A DNA stretch of 64,000 nt. Source: Spirodela intermedia (Eukaryota > Streptophyta > Magnoliopsida > Alismatales > Araceae). Of the stretch, positions 22,731-34,429 are shown in pieces (positions within the stretch are counted from its first letter, which is position 1; every line of letters starts with the position of its first letter). The notes below the pieces were generated by a model. It searched no databases. It saw only the letters and a program-made list of their open reading frames with translations, and was not told the DNA's origin. The stretch is from contig LR746265.1 in the NCBI GenBank assembly GCA_902729315.2, positions 1,344,892 through 1,408,891 on the forward strand, read 5' to 3'. The position numbers were made by a program, and so were the translations under genes.

Positions 22731-25700
22731 TTACCTCGTGTAGACGTGGAGACCTATTTTGAAGGTCGCAGTGAGAAAAAGGACAGAGAGGAAGAGGAGA
22801 TGGAAAGAGTTCCGCAAAAGGAAACCACCAGGTGTCTTCAGCATTCTCCCATAACCCATCACATTACTGGTCTCACTGTAGGAGAAGACGAAACTGACAT
22901 CTATGTTCTTCTGCATCGACCAGTTTTTCCCATTTCCAGGCATAATCACACCATGTATCTGGATCATTCCCGCGGTAATGTGGATTGAGCTCGAGGGCCG
23001 AGCCGTGGAATGATGTTGAACTGTCTGAGATCCCTTCATTGGGTGTCCTTCCCCACATGCAGGAGGTGGAGAGATTGCATCTAACATGTTGAAAAGATGT
23101 TTCGACAGTGCCTTTTCCCAGGTGTTACCTGATTGTAAATCTGCATCACAGTTTCGAACGAACGTAGTTAAGAAAATGCCATTGATGTACCAAAAACTAC
23201 TGTCTACCAATAGCAAAGCAATGCGAGACAGTGCCATTCAAGAGACGAGGGGCGAAATAACAGATGACATACGGATGCCCGGAATGCAAGTAGACAAGAG
23301 ATTATGCTCAGTTATAAGTTTGATGTTTATGAACAAGTCAGTATAAGCGCTAGATTCGTTGATTAAGTGAACTTAGAGACATTTTCTCAATATGATTCAA
23401 GGAGAACATGGTTCAGCATATATGTTGAATACCTTCCTCAGAACTTCACTTTTATGATTTCAAGCTACCAAACAAGCTGTTAAGCTTAAAACTATACGAG
23501 ATTGAAGTTGGACTTGAACATTTACAAATATATTCAATCTCTTCAAATATAAATATCACACTACCTCCTTCGGAAACTGGCAGTGAATTTTAGTCATGGA
23601 AAGTGGAAAGACAAAATGGCAAAGGCAATGACAAGTACCAGAATGGATGGTGCTGGCTGCCTGAGGTAGATTCGTAAGCTCGTTTCATTTTTATTATCTG
23701 TAAATGACTATCAGGGATGGCAATGCGGATGAGAAAGGAAGCAACAAAACGACCAGTTAAAGAACTTAGCCGGGCTTGAGCTAGATTCCAATTGACGAGG
23801 ACCACTTAAGTCACACTGACGAATGAGGCTTTTAACTTGAACTTAGTGTTGGTTATCCAAACAGCCAAGGTTTCTCAGGTATACAATCAAACTTCACATA
23901 GGACACGAAAATTGCTGTTAAGGTAAAAATATGACCCAAGACATCCTTTGGGGATCATTGGTGCACAGGTAGTCAAGCATATGCTCGTCCTTTTTGGAAG
24001 CCCCTAAAAAGTTGAGTCAACAGAGGGAATCAAAGTAGAGACCCATCTTACATGCTGACCACACGCCCATCCACGAATTTTTCATTTAGCTTTTCATTTG
24101 AACATTTTTTTTTAAGATTCTTATAAACTATTGAAAAGCTCTTTCAACAATTTACCTCACTTTCATCTGGTCTAGGTGCTAGATTTATCTCTGTAAAACA
24201 ATGGATAATTCTCTAGAATAGTACATGCACTAAATGACTACCCGATTTTCCAAGATTTAGGATATAAAAATTGAGGGTTCTTATAGAGAAGAACAGGGAA
24301 TGGATGAGAACCATGTCCCTCTATATCTAGAGATGGGTGCCTTTTTTCACAGTAGCTTTTTTTATTCTTTCAAGTTTAAAGCACTTCTGGAGTCCGTGAG
24401 TTATCTTACCCGTGGCACACACTAATTTCCAGGGTTTTGAATGCATTATTTCCAGTGAATGGAAAGGCTGGATCACTCATCATTAGTGCTGTATTCTTGT
24501 CAACATCCGATGTATTTTACGTTTTGAACATTTTGAAGATTCTTACCTCATGAATATCTGGTTGGGTTCTTAAGGATCATTACTTTTGGCATGAGATCCA
24601 ACTGTAGGACGTTTGAAACCAAGATGCATGTCATAACTAGTTCTGTCTCCCCACATCAATAAAAACTAGCACTGCCCACCCTGAAAGTGAAAATACCTCA
24701 TTCTCATTTCCTCATACACGATGTTTTTTCCCCCATGTCACACCACTAATTTTCTCTATGAGCTGAAATCCCACAAGGCATCAACAAATTCACATCGATT
24801 TCCCCGGGAAACCTACGTTAAAGTTTTAGCCGCTTCATCTCAGAGAGGCATTTTTTACTGAACTTGAATCGGAGAACCACGACAAGGGATATAGAATGAA
24901 CTAGCGCACCAAACATTTTCGGCAGAAAGATGTCTACATCCCCAAACGACACTTTTTTTTTGTCCAGGAATCCACAACCTTCCCTCTACACAAGCCCATA
25001 AACTCAGACCATGTAACACCTCTAATTCTCAAGCACAATCTCCCTAACTCATCTGTGCTCTGCCAACAAGGTAAGATTCGTCCCTCAGAAATCCCTCACA
25101 TATGTATCCGATAGAACAAGAACAGCATGGAAAAAACAAATAGAAGTCTTATTTTCTGGCTGTTGGATTTAAGGTCAAGCCTTTAAAAACCACTTACAAA
25201 AAAACCATACGCCTAAGCTCACTCTTTGTCAGACAGTTGCTAACAATCCCTTGATGTGGGACCACAGTTCAGCTGAACGATTAGAAAATAATTCACTATA
25301 AAATGATCATGTATCTCCATATCGAATCAGTCTTTTAGCCGCTTTGCCTACACACTGATTTTTTTTTAAAACACTATGGGGGAACTTCTGTCCCACCTAC
25401 AAGGAGACTGAAAAAACTGCTTCACGGGTAGATCATGATTGATTTGATTACTGAGTGTGACTTTATAAATCTCCCATGCCACAATCATTGAAGTGCAGGT
25501 CATGGACAATTCAAGGGAAGAACCAAAACAGACACTCCTGTGTGACGAGATCTGATGGTGGATTCTCTTCTACTATTTTGGGAGGCACTAAACACATAAG
25601 CAATCGTGAAATGATAGCAAGATTTTGATGTGCTTAGTAAGATGTATCCTAGCTCAAGTTCATGGAAGATAAACTGATGATGGTGATGATGGTGATGATG

Positions 25701-28361
25701 ATGATGACGACGACGATGATCTATGCAGATATTACATTCAAAATGATACTTGAACAAATAAATTGGTCTATCGATTTTGATAATCACAAGGGAATGCTAT
25801 CAGGTAATATGCATATGAAGTACTTCATAAACACCATGGCATATCGCCATAGAGGGACTGAATTTTATTGTATAAAGGACCCTTTGATGCATGCACACAG
25901 AGAAAGAGAATCTCATCCCTGCCTAGGATCATTGCCCCATGATCACATAAACAGGTGCACCGAGTGGTAAAAACCGGGTGACTTTGGAGATAAGCTAGAT
26001 GCAGAGCCAATCAACCAACTTACAGAACCATGATGAGGCCTCCGAGGTACTTGTCCAGGCAGAGCTACTATCTATTTAGCACCCAACCAAAACCCAATTC
26101 ATCGGAAAACCATTGCCACAAGGAATTACCGACAAATCTACTGAGTGAGAGAAGTGTACCTGTGTCACCATGGATATCAACACCTTGAGAACCTGATTGC
26201 TTGCCAGCATCTGGTGCTGATGATGGGGAAGCGCTACTACAACTTGCCTCTGCTGGTGATCGCAAGGGTGCATTGTCTGCTTCTGTATGGTCCATATTAG
26301 TCACCTGTTATAGAATAATACAATGTCCATGAATGAGATTCTTCTGCATTTATTTAAGCATACAAATATCTCAAGGAATAACTTAGTAAATATTCAGTAA
26401 CTAAATTTTCACTTGTAGTATCAAAACCAAGGGCATCAATAACATGCAGTATGATCATTTGTAATCATGAGATCAATCAATCTTGTAGATTCAAATTGTT
26501 GGCATGACATATATTCAACGGGTTTTTATCTAAACAGTTTGCAGTATTACATTGACGTACTTTTTTCCAAACGGAATGGCTATCGGGTCCTCGGAGATGA
26601 CTTACCACAGGAGCAAGGCCAGGCTGGTTTGCAGAAGAAGCCCCACTGCCGATATCCAAATCAGAAGGCTGCAAGTTCTCTGTCGCATCAAAGTATGCCA
26701 TTATCTCGTCCATGAGATCGTTTTCACCGCCCATGGTAGCATCAAGAAAACAGTTCATCCCTGAAGAAAAGTCACGATCACCATGTGGGTAATGGCTGGT
26801 CGCGTCAAAGTACACCAGCCCATCATCAGCTGCCTCACCAGAAGAACAGCCGTGAGGTTCAGAACCTGCAAGATCGCCCAGCGCCAAGAAGCGCTTGTCC
26901 CCGCCAGTTTCAGAGAACTGTCTGGACAGGTCGTCGTCGTCGTCGCTCTCATCATTGAGCGCAAAATATTCTTTCACATCATTCAGATCCTCCTTGCAGG
27001 AATCTTCATGGTTATGAATAATTTCTCCAGGGTAAGCAGCAGCATCCTCCTGGTTATTGGCGCCCACAGAATCAGCGAAGTCGTCCAGCTCCAGGTAACC
27101 GTCTTTGAGAACCGCATGACTCCTCCGTTGATCTGTGTTATGATCCCCTTCTTGCAGCTCACGGCCCTCTGTGCTACCATCCACAACATTGCTGAGCTCC
27201 TGTTCATGGCAGTCATTGAGGTCGCCGCCATGGCCGCCGGTTATCAGCAAGAGGACGGGCTTCTGGTCTTCGTCGCCCTGGTCTGCGTTCTGCACGCAGA
27301 AGAAATCCGTGCAAAAAGGGTCAACGGCTCGGAATTTGGCAAAGATTGAGGGACGGAGCTGTGGCGTTGACCCCTGGCATGAAGATGATCGCAAGACCAA
27401 GCAGGCCTGGGTTGACCAATGCGGAGCCCCAATCCTCCCGCAAAGGAAAAGGGGGCAGATTGACCGCAAACAAAAAGGGGGAGATGGACGAAAGAATGGA
27501 AGCATAAGAAAGTCAATCAAGAAATCATGGCGGAGAAAGAGAAATAGAAAGAGAAAGAATCTCCCCAATTAGGGCACGGACCAGATCATCATCATCATCG
27601 CCGATCTCCGCCGGCAGGGGATTGCTGAAGACGATCGAGTCGCTGCCCTCTCCTCCACACTCCTCCTTGATAGCCGGCAGCTCGCTCTCGTCCCACTCGT
27701 CTTCCACCGGCAGCGGCGCCCCGTACTGGGCGCCGTTCTGCGGCCCCGGCCCCCTCTTCTGAAATATCCGACAGACCACAAACCCATCCTGGAGAAGAGA
27801 AGAAAAAAGAAAGGGGGTGAGCGGCGGCAGCACAGTCAAATACTCACAAATCGGAGGTGGGCGACTCAGAACGGCCACCTGTGGGAGGGCGGCGGCGGCG
27901 AGGTGGGCGTCGTGGAGGCGGTACTCGTGCATGACCCAGTTGGTGCGCTGGCCCTTGGGAGCGCGGCCGGCGTGGAAGACGAGCGTCTTCTTCATGCCGA
28001 TGATCCGGCCGGCGCGGGAGATGGGGCGGTCCTTGCCGGTGGTCTTCCAGTAGCCGGCGCCGGTGGCGCGGTTGGTGCGCGAGCGGTTGGCGTACTTCCT
28101 GTCCAGCGCGCTGAAGAAGTACCACTCGGTGTCGCGGCTCTGTATGCGCGACTTCCCGGGGAGGTCCCACGGCTCCGTCTTGTAGAGGTCGATCTCCGAG
28201 ATGGCGTCCACGCGGAAGGGCCGCCCCAGGACCTTCCGCTTCAGGTAGTAACCCACCAGCTCCTCGTCCGTCGGGTGGAAGCGGAACCCCGGCGCTAGGG
28301 CGCCACCGCCCTCCGCCGGCGCCGCGGGCGAGGGGCTGTTGCTGCTGCTCCCGCCGCTCAT
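22731..28361 (-). CDS. Membrane-tethered NAC transcription factor (NTL, ANAC053/078 type), 642 aa
   Basis: Five exons: 27879-28361, 27582-27788, 26606-27289, 26160-26304, 22731-23140. All phases close. The NAC domain starts near residue 23 ([13 protein letters not shown]), followed by [44 protein letters not shown] and [10 protein letters not shown], and ends VVCRIFQK. Next comes NGAQYGAPL, as in the ANAC053/ANAC078 branch, and an acidic middle with Asp runs. The last exon has [11 protein letters not shown] and ends in a hydrophobic helix ([18 protein letters not shown]) plus a short tail. This fits a tail-anchored NAC kept on a membrane and released by proteolysis. Arabidopsis relatives act in proteasome-stress and ROS responses; that role here is inferred. 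The last exon is about 3.0 kb from the rest and easy to miss. The start MSGGSSS was chosen because it directly precedes the NAC domain. Confidence 0.93.
25672..25722. repeat. (GAT/GGT)n trinucleotide tract
   Basis: Imperfect GATGATGGT and GAC repeat inside the 3-kb last intron of the NAC gene. Confidence 0.85.
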
Positions 28362-29465
28362 CGTCTCCGGCGGGCAGCAGCGGCGGCGGTGAGGCGGCGA
28401 CGGGTAGATCCGATCCTCCGCCTGGGAGTGGCGGTGTGGTGCGCCGCGGACCACAATGCGACTTGGGGGAGATGGGGGCTCTTCTCCTCTCCTTTTGATG
28501 GACTACCCACTCGGCTAATCATGTCGTGAGCCTGACGACAGCCGACGGTCATAGGAGCTGGTACTTTTTTTTTTTGACGTGAGAAATAAAACTGGAGCGA
28601 TGCTCGACGGAATCGGATTTACCAGCGGTGAGATGAAAAAGGAGATAAATTTAATGGACGAGCTTTTCAGATAATTAATGCGTTCACATGCCGATTTATT
28701 TCTCTTTTTTATTTTAAATTGGAAATCTCTCGTATTAATTACGAGGACTTTTCCAGCGGTGCTAAGCGGATTTTTATAATCAAACTTTGAGCGAATCTCA
28801 GTGACTAAATACACGATAAATCCATTGGAATGGGTTTTTTTTTTAAAAAAAAGGGGGTCTTCAAGAGATTGAATTTGATAATAAAAACCGTTCCTATATT
28901 AAAAAATGGTGAATTTTTCCCATTTATTAGGAACCTAATTGGGTACCCACCCTTCCCACCTCCCCAACCCAAAAAATTAAATTAAATTAAATTAAATTAA
29001 AGGGACTACAGTTGTTGTAGTTCTGAGTCGTCGGGAAATCAACCGAAAATAGGAATCGGTGAATCGGAGTTGGAGAGGACTAACTTGCCCCGGATGCGCG
29101 AGTTTGATGAACTCAGATGATGGCTCGGCGAATCACGTGAGACCCGCTTTCGGATGAACTCGGAGAAAGTGGGTTGACTTATTCGAGTAAAATAGGCGGC
29201 CGAAAGGTGGGAAGGAACCCTGCCCGCTTAACTTTTATCCCCAACGGTTATGAGATTGAGGGATTAGAAGTTCACTCAAGTAAGCCCATGAGAGAGAGAG
29301 AGAGAGAGAGAGGGAGAGAAGGGAGGGAGGGAGGGTTCTCTGGGATAAATTATAATTTGGAAAGGAGGCGAGGTTGACTTTTCCAACGGCTCATCGAACC
29401 GTCCCTATATTCACCCACCCACCCACCCTTGTTTCACTCCCACCTAATCGCGTCCGCGTCCGTCC

Positions 29466-29501
<36 letters not shown>

Positions 29502-30444
29502 CCCGCGTCCGTCTGCGCGTGCGTCTCTCCCCCCGTCCGTTTCTGTCTCATCCGTTCCGAGAGGTGCGTGGAGCTTCTCATTGCGTCTCTCCGTCCCTCT
29601 TTCATTCCGCCCGAGAGGTGGCTTGACCTTCTGATTACCTCCATCTCTGATTATTTTTTTATATCAGGGATTTCCTATTTTTGAACTGGAGAGATATCGT
29701 CAAACGAACGACTAATAATAGAGAAAAATACTACGAAACCCACTTAAAATGCCCCCCTATAATCTCATTTTCCCAGCATAATCTAGGAATTTATTCGAAT
29801 AACTAGTCATTCCCCACCTTAAATTTGCTACATTATTGAACATGCTATTTGTGAGTATCCAGTATAAGTAAATCTATTCTCAGGACGACCACTATTAATT
29901 TTTTTTTAATATAATTAATGCTTATCTTAACGGTTTAATTAGCATTTTCTAGAGTTATCAGTATTTACCCTAATTGAATCCATGTCTTCAGAGAAGTCAT
30001 TTATAAAATATCATATTTTATTTTTTAAAAACGATTTCAGCAATTATTTACCTTTCATACTCATATATATATATATATATATATATGAGCATCAAGACAT
30101 GCATTTTTAACATTCCTCAGTTGATAATTTTTTTTATGGTCATCGTATATTTCGGAATATTATTATAAAAATTGAACGAATTATTATATACTTGGTGAAA
30201 GTATCCAGGAAAAGAAGGGTATTTTCGAGAACAGATTACTAATTAACCCTCTGTGAGAAATCAATTGACAGGAACATCCCATGAAGAATTGGATTCTTGG
30301 ACCACTCTCGAAGAAGTGAATCCAAAAATAAGAAACTCTCTAATCAAATTTGAAGGAATCAGCAAAATATCGTAGACATTATTTTCCATGTCTCATCCTT
30401 CAAGCAAATGCAAGCACTCTGGCAGGGGAAAACCCAGAAGGGAA

Positions 30445-30475
<31 letters not shown>

Positions 30476-32005
30476 TCATCCTTAAAAGCATGCCTATGAA
30501 GCAATCTCAGCCGACCATGAACTGAAAACCTGCATCATCAGCTCATGATCGCAGCAGCTCTGCTCCTCGCTTCCCCCTTCCTCATTTCCACTCATTTTCT
30601 TTCAAGATGTTTCTCAGGTACCTGCACCAAGAGCAACATCATTCAAAGAGCAAGCCTTGATTGCGCTATAGAGGTTGATACCAAGAGTCTGATTTACCCA
30701 ATACAGGTTACAGAGAAGCGCACACACACAAGAGCTATGGTGGTTCGCACTCAACACCAGAGCAACGTCCACTTGCTTCTGCAGGTTTTCACCATCAATC
30801 TTAAAGAGTTACAGAGTGCCATCTCACCGCTGGCTACACCAAAAATGCGCCTCTGCAGGACGAGAATCAGGGCCAGCCTTTTGGGCGGGGGTTGGCAGAA
30901 TGCTAAAAATAACCCTGAATAGAGTACATTCACAGGGCAAGAGAGATTTTCGGCCATGGGTCAAGGCAATAATTAGCAACCCCTTCTGATGGTCACCAGT
31001 GATGGTCAGGGAGGGCTGTGGGAGAAAGGGGAGTGCTTGTAGGAAAAAGAGAGCAGAGGGCGGAGAAGGTGGCCAGGTCAACGCTGATGATGTGTTGGGG
31101 GTCACTACACACTGCTTTGTGGGTGGGGGGAGAAGCTTCCAAGGTTCAGAGGCCAGCTGAAGTTACCTGGGCCATACATGCACCTTCTGTTTTGGTGTTT
31201 TGCTATCCTAGAAAGCAGTGCTATTGAAAACAGTCTGAAAGAAGCAGAGCTCCATCTGCAGATAGAATGGAAGAAGGAATCCCAGATGTTGAAATATAGG
31301 CGCAGAGTGTAATGTATGCATCTTTTAATTTTTCGGAGGAATCCAGATCCATCAGGAGTCATACTATCTGTGGCAGCCAATCCAAGAGATTCAGGAAATG
31401 GAGCTATCTGTAGAACAGGCGTCGATTTCCTTACACCACTGAAGAACTAGCTCAAAAAGGCCAGCCCTAATGGCTTCAATAAACAACAGAATCATTGGCC
31501 ATAAGAAAAAAAAGGCCTCTTTTCTCAATGCCGTAGTGAGAACTAGAAGGAAGGCCTGATCAGTAGCACAGAAAAAAAAAAGAAAAAAGAGCAAGAGCAA
31601 GAGCAAGCAGCAGAAGACTATATGCAAGAAAGTTTAACCCATTAGGGGGTCAATGTGTTGAGGATTCAAAAGACGATGCAGAGTCCTTCTGCACAGAACC
31701 GGGAAAGGCAGCTGCTGTCTTCACCACGGGAATCAATATTTGACGATAATGAGAACTGGGCCTCATGATTCCGTCACTGTAGAGGCCCGATGGGGTAACA
31801 CAACACAGGAGAACCGGGCCAGAGTGTTGTCCTAAGTCAGCCAATCTATGAGAAGTCAAGTGATTCCAGGCTAAAGTTGCGATTTTAGAAGAAAATTCAA
31901 AGGGGGGGACTTGTCCCTCCCTCGAAACCGGATCAGAAAAGATCAATCCTGATCTTATCAGTCACAAAGGAAAACCTGTAATGGGTGTTCCAAATAAATT
32001 TCATC

Positions 32006-32043
<38 letters not shown>

Positions 32044-32320
32044 GACAATTTATCACAGGGTAAAAGTTTAATTGAGATGCAGTACAGAAAGTTGAGAAAA
32101 TATGAGGCAGACAAAGGAATCAGAATGAAATGGAAACAATAAAAGAATATGCAATTCAATTAATGGCCATCACATTTCCTCCCAAGATTTCTCAACCTAC
32201 GACCGAGCAAGCATATCAAGGATATAAAAGAAGACCTACGTCTCTTAGGATCCTCTGATGGATGCGAGTCTCGCTCTCGGGATTGCATCACCCAGCTGTT
32301 CCACCGCAACCCATCAAGTC
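28362..32320. other. Intergenic region upstream of NAC, no gene seen
   Basis: 28362-28560 is the GC-rich NAC leader and promoter. GA at 29289-29335 and CT at 29466-29498 flank a short pyrimidine-rich stretch. 29640-30240 is AT-rich with (TA)n at 30062-30086. (AAT)n lies at 30447-30472 and (CT)n at 32008-32040. An open frame of 125 codons on + at 30545-30922 and several minus frames show no recognisable domain and are not called. The 3'UTR of the NFD6-like gene should occupy the last part. Confidence 0.55.
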
Positions 32321-32903
32321 TCAAACCCCAATATAGCCCATGAACAGAAGCGCAATAAGGTGCCAAAGAACGGGGACTCGAAGCGCATATCAATGGACAT
32401 CCCCATGCATTACGTCAATCATCAATGCCAAATAAGATCAAATCGAGACAAAAACACTAGTCTGCTTATGATGCATACATCTATAGAAAGGTTTACAAGG
32501 AGAAGATGAAGAAGAAGAAGATGATGATGAAGAAGAAAATACCCTGAGAAATCTCACAACAAGCTCTAGCGTTGAACGACAAGTGAGACGCAAGGCGGGA
32601 GGCCGCCACCGCGCTGTGCAACGGCAACAGAGAAAATGCGCCGCCCAGAGCCGCCGCAGGCCTGAAAACAAGGAAAAGGCATGAACACGACTCTATAAAG
32701 AGCAGCTAATTCAGGTCGTAAGGTCCCGCGAGGTTTGGCTCCGAGGATCCCGACCTGGCAGCCACAACGTTGAGGCGGCGGCGCCGCCCGAGCAGACTCG
32801 CTCCAGGCACTTGGGGCCGGTGACTGGGAGCAGGAGCGGGGGACCGCAGCGAGGATCTCGCGGCGGCGTATACCGACCGGGAGAACGAACCTCGGAAAGC
32901 CAT
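32321..32903 (-). CDS. NFD6/NOXY2-like small organelle-targeted protein, ~107 aa
   Basis: Exon 1 (32755-32903) encodes MAFRGSFSRSVYAAARSSL and a long Arg/Ser/Ala/Pro-rich stretch with almost no acidic residues, typical of a mitochondrial or plastid targeting sequence. Exon 2 (32543-32661) encodes LGGAFSLLPLHSAVAASRLASHLS, the SLLPLHSAVAASRL signature of the NUCLEAR FUSION DEFECTIVE 6 / NONRESPONDING TO OXYLIPINS 2 family. Its members are small organelle proteins whose biochemical role is poorly known. Phases of exons 1 and 2 fit. A candidate third exon (32321-32376) keeps phase and ends VLWHLIALLFMGYIGV, a hydrophobic tail, but its acceptor (TTCGAG) has a poor pyrimidine tract. This family is prone to alternative 3' ends, so the C-terminus is tentative. 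Confidence 0.65.
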
Positions 32904-33133
32904 CGCCTTCCTCTGCAAAAGACCGCGACAAGGCGACGGAAGAAGAGGAGAAAAAAAGCCAAAAATCTTAGGAGACAGCGTGGCCAGGCCAGATGGGCCA
33001 ATAATGTAGGCCCACATATAGCTCTTTGGGCCCCCTCTAATGGGCTAGTCTTCGAGAAGTGTGCTTTATGTTTTTTGCGTTATTTCCGTCATCAATTAAT
33101 GGGCCAAAGCCCAAATAAGATACAGGTAGCGAG

Positions 33134-33168
33134 CGAGAGAGAGAGAGAGACAGAGAGAGAGAGAGAGC
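33134..33168. repeat. (GA)n microsatellite
   Basis: GA tract between the NFD6-like gene and the GRP at 33250. Confidence 0.9.
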
Positions 33169-33249
33169 GTAATCGTTTAAAGCTTATTAAGATTGGAGCC
33201 CAGGGGTGCTTTTGTGTTGACTTGTTCAAGTCCTGGTCAATGCTGTGGG

Positions 33250-33957
33250 TCAACCACGACGAAAGCCGTACCAAGGCCAAAAGTCAAACCCATGACCTGT
33301 GCCGCCACCTCCACCGCCGCCGCCGCCGCCGCCGCCTCCCCAGCCGTACGCTCCTCCGCCTTGGCCGCCTCCAGAGCCGTAGCCATAACCCCTTCCGAAC
33401 CCAGAGCCACCGTCGTTAACACCTCCTCCACCTTCTCCTCCTCCTCCCCCGCCGCCGCCTCCCCAGCCGTCCCTTCCTTCGCCATATCCAGAACCTCCAC
33501 CCTGCCCCCAGCCATGCCATCCTCCTCTTCCTCCTCCGCCACCTTCTTCTCCTCCTCCGCTACCACCTTCTCCTCCTCCGCCGCCGCCGCCGCTGCCGCC
33601 GCCTCCCCCCTCCGCCGAACCATAGCCAAAGCCGCTACCGTAACCGTACCCAAACCCGCCACCAAACCCATACCCCCCACCACCGCCACCACCACCACCG
33701 CCACCACCACCACCACCACCACCGCCACCACCCCAGCCACCGCCAGAACCGTAACCAGAGCCATAGCCGGAGCCTCCTCCTCCTCCTCCTCCGCCACCGC
33801 CACCGCCACCGCCGGAACCGTAACCAGAGCCATAGCCGGAGCCGAAGCCCCACCCACTTCCGCCGCCGGCGAGGAGTCGAGCTCTACCGGCAACGCCGAG
33901 CCCCGCGCGGAGCAGCAGCAGCACCGCCACGGCCAAAAGCCTGCCACCACCCGCCAT
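33250..33957 (-). CDS. Diverged secreted glycine-rich protein (GRP), 235 aa
   Basis: Single-exon gene. The N-terminus (MAGGGRLLAVAVLLLLRAGLG) is a signal peptide followed by GRARLLAGGGSGWGFG. The mature protein consists of GSGYGSGYGSG units and poly-Gly blocks, with some Glu and Trp (GWGGGG, GEGG, GWHGWG), and a distinct aromatic end DFWPWYGFRRG. The head RARLLAGG only loosely resembles the RVLTAYAGG head of the 2-11 kb cluster, so this is an older or independent GRP. A TATA-like box at 33991-33998 lies about 35 bases before the start codon, which leaves a very short leader. Probable cell-wall protein by composition. Confidence 0.8.
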   Translation of the reverse strand: MAGGGRLLAVAVLLLLRAGLGVAGRARLLAGGGSGWGFGSGYGSGYGSGGGGGGGGGGGGGGSGYGSGYGSGGGWGGGGGGGGGGGGGGGGGGGGYGFGGGFGYGYGSGFGYGSAEGGGGGSGGGGGGGEGGSGGGEEGGGGGRGGWHGWGQGGGSGYGEGRDGWGGGGGGGGGEGGGGVNDGGSGFGRGYGYGSGGGQGGGAYGWGGGGGGGGGGGGGTGHGFDFWPWYGFRRG

Positions 33958-34188
33958 CAGGGACGCCTCTGCCGCCGCGGGGGCTCTTCCTTATATCCAG
34001 TCCTTTTTCATCGTGCAGCTCCTCTTCCCCTCCGGTAGCCATCTTCTCCATCCCTTACCCTCCTCCGCTCTGTCACATAGTGCTCTTCAGCTTTTCCATC
34101 CAAGGGCTTGTGTGGCCATAGTGGCGCCACTTGGTCCTCCGTCCACAGCAACAACCCCATGGAAGGAACACTGAGTGTGTGTGTGTGT

Positions 34189-34220
<32 letters not shown>

Positions 34221-34429
34221 TGGTCTGGTCCAATGAGTACCAGACCCACTCATAGCATCAAGAATCCCGTTCATGGTGGTCCGGTGTAGGTGGACAACAA
34301 TGTTTTCTCATTATTGGATAAACCCATCATTTTTTTCTGATGAAACAAAAGCTAATCAAAATATCATATACATACATATATAGATATAGATATGTACAGA
34401 GGGAAACAAATCTCAATTCCGGTGATCAT
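33958..34429. other. Intergenic region between GRP and the ALIX 3' end
   Basis: Contains the GRP promoter with ttatatcc at 33991-33998, a GT/GA tract at about 34174-34220, and AT-rich sequence that is probably the ALIX 3'UTR. Confidence 0.6.

Noticed and set aside
26783-27349. 188-aa plus-strand open frame
   Set aside because: It lies antisense to the acidic third exon of the NAC gene and has no recognisable features.
30545-30922. 125-aa plus-strand frame with a hydrophobic start resembling a signal peptide
   Set aside because: No recognisable domain, no promoter or splice context. An open frame of this length is expected by chance in 64 kb.
33193-34038. 281-aa Thr/Ala/Ser-rich plus-strand frame and 237-aa minus-strand Val/Ala frame over the GRP at 33250
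   Set aside because: Both are repeat shadows. Only the poly-Gly frame has a signal peptide and upstream TATA-like box.
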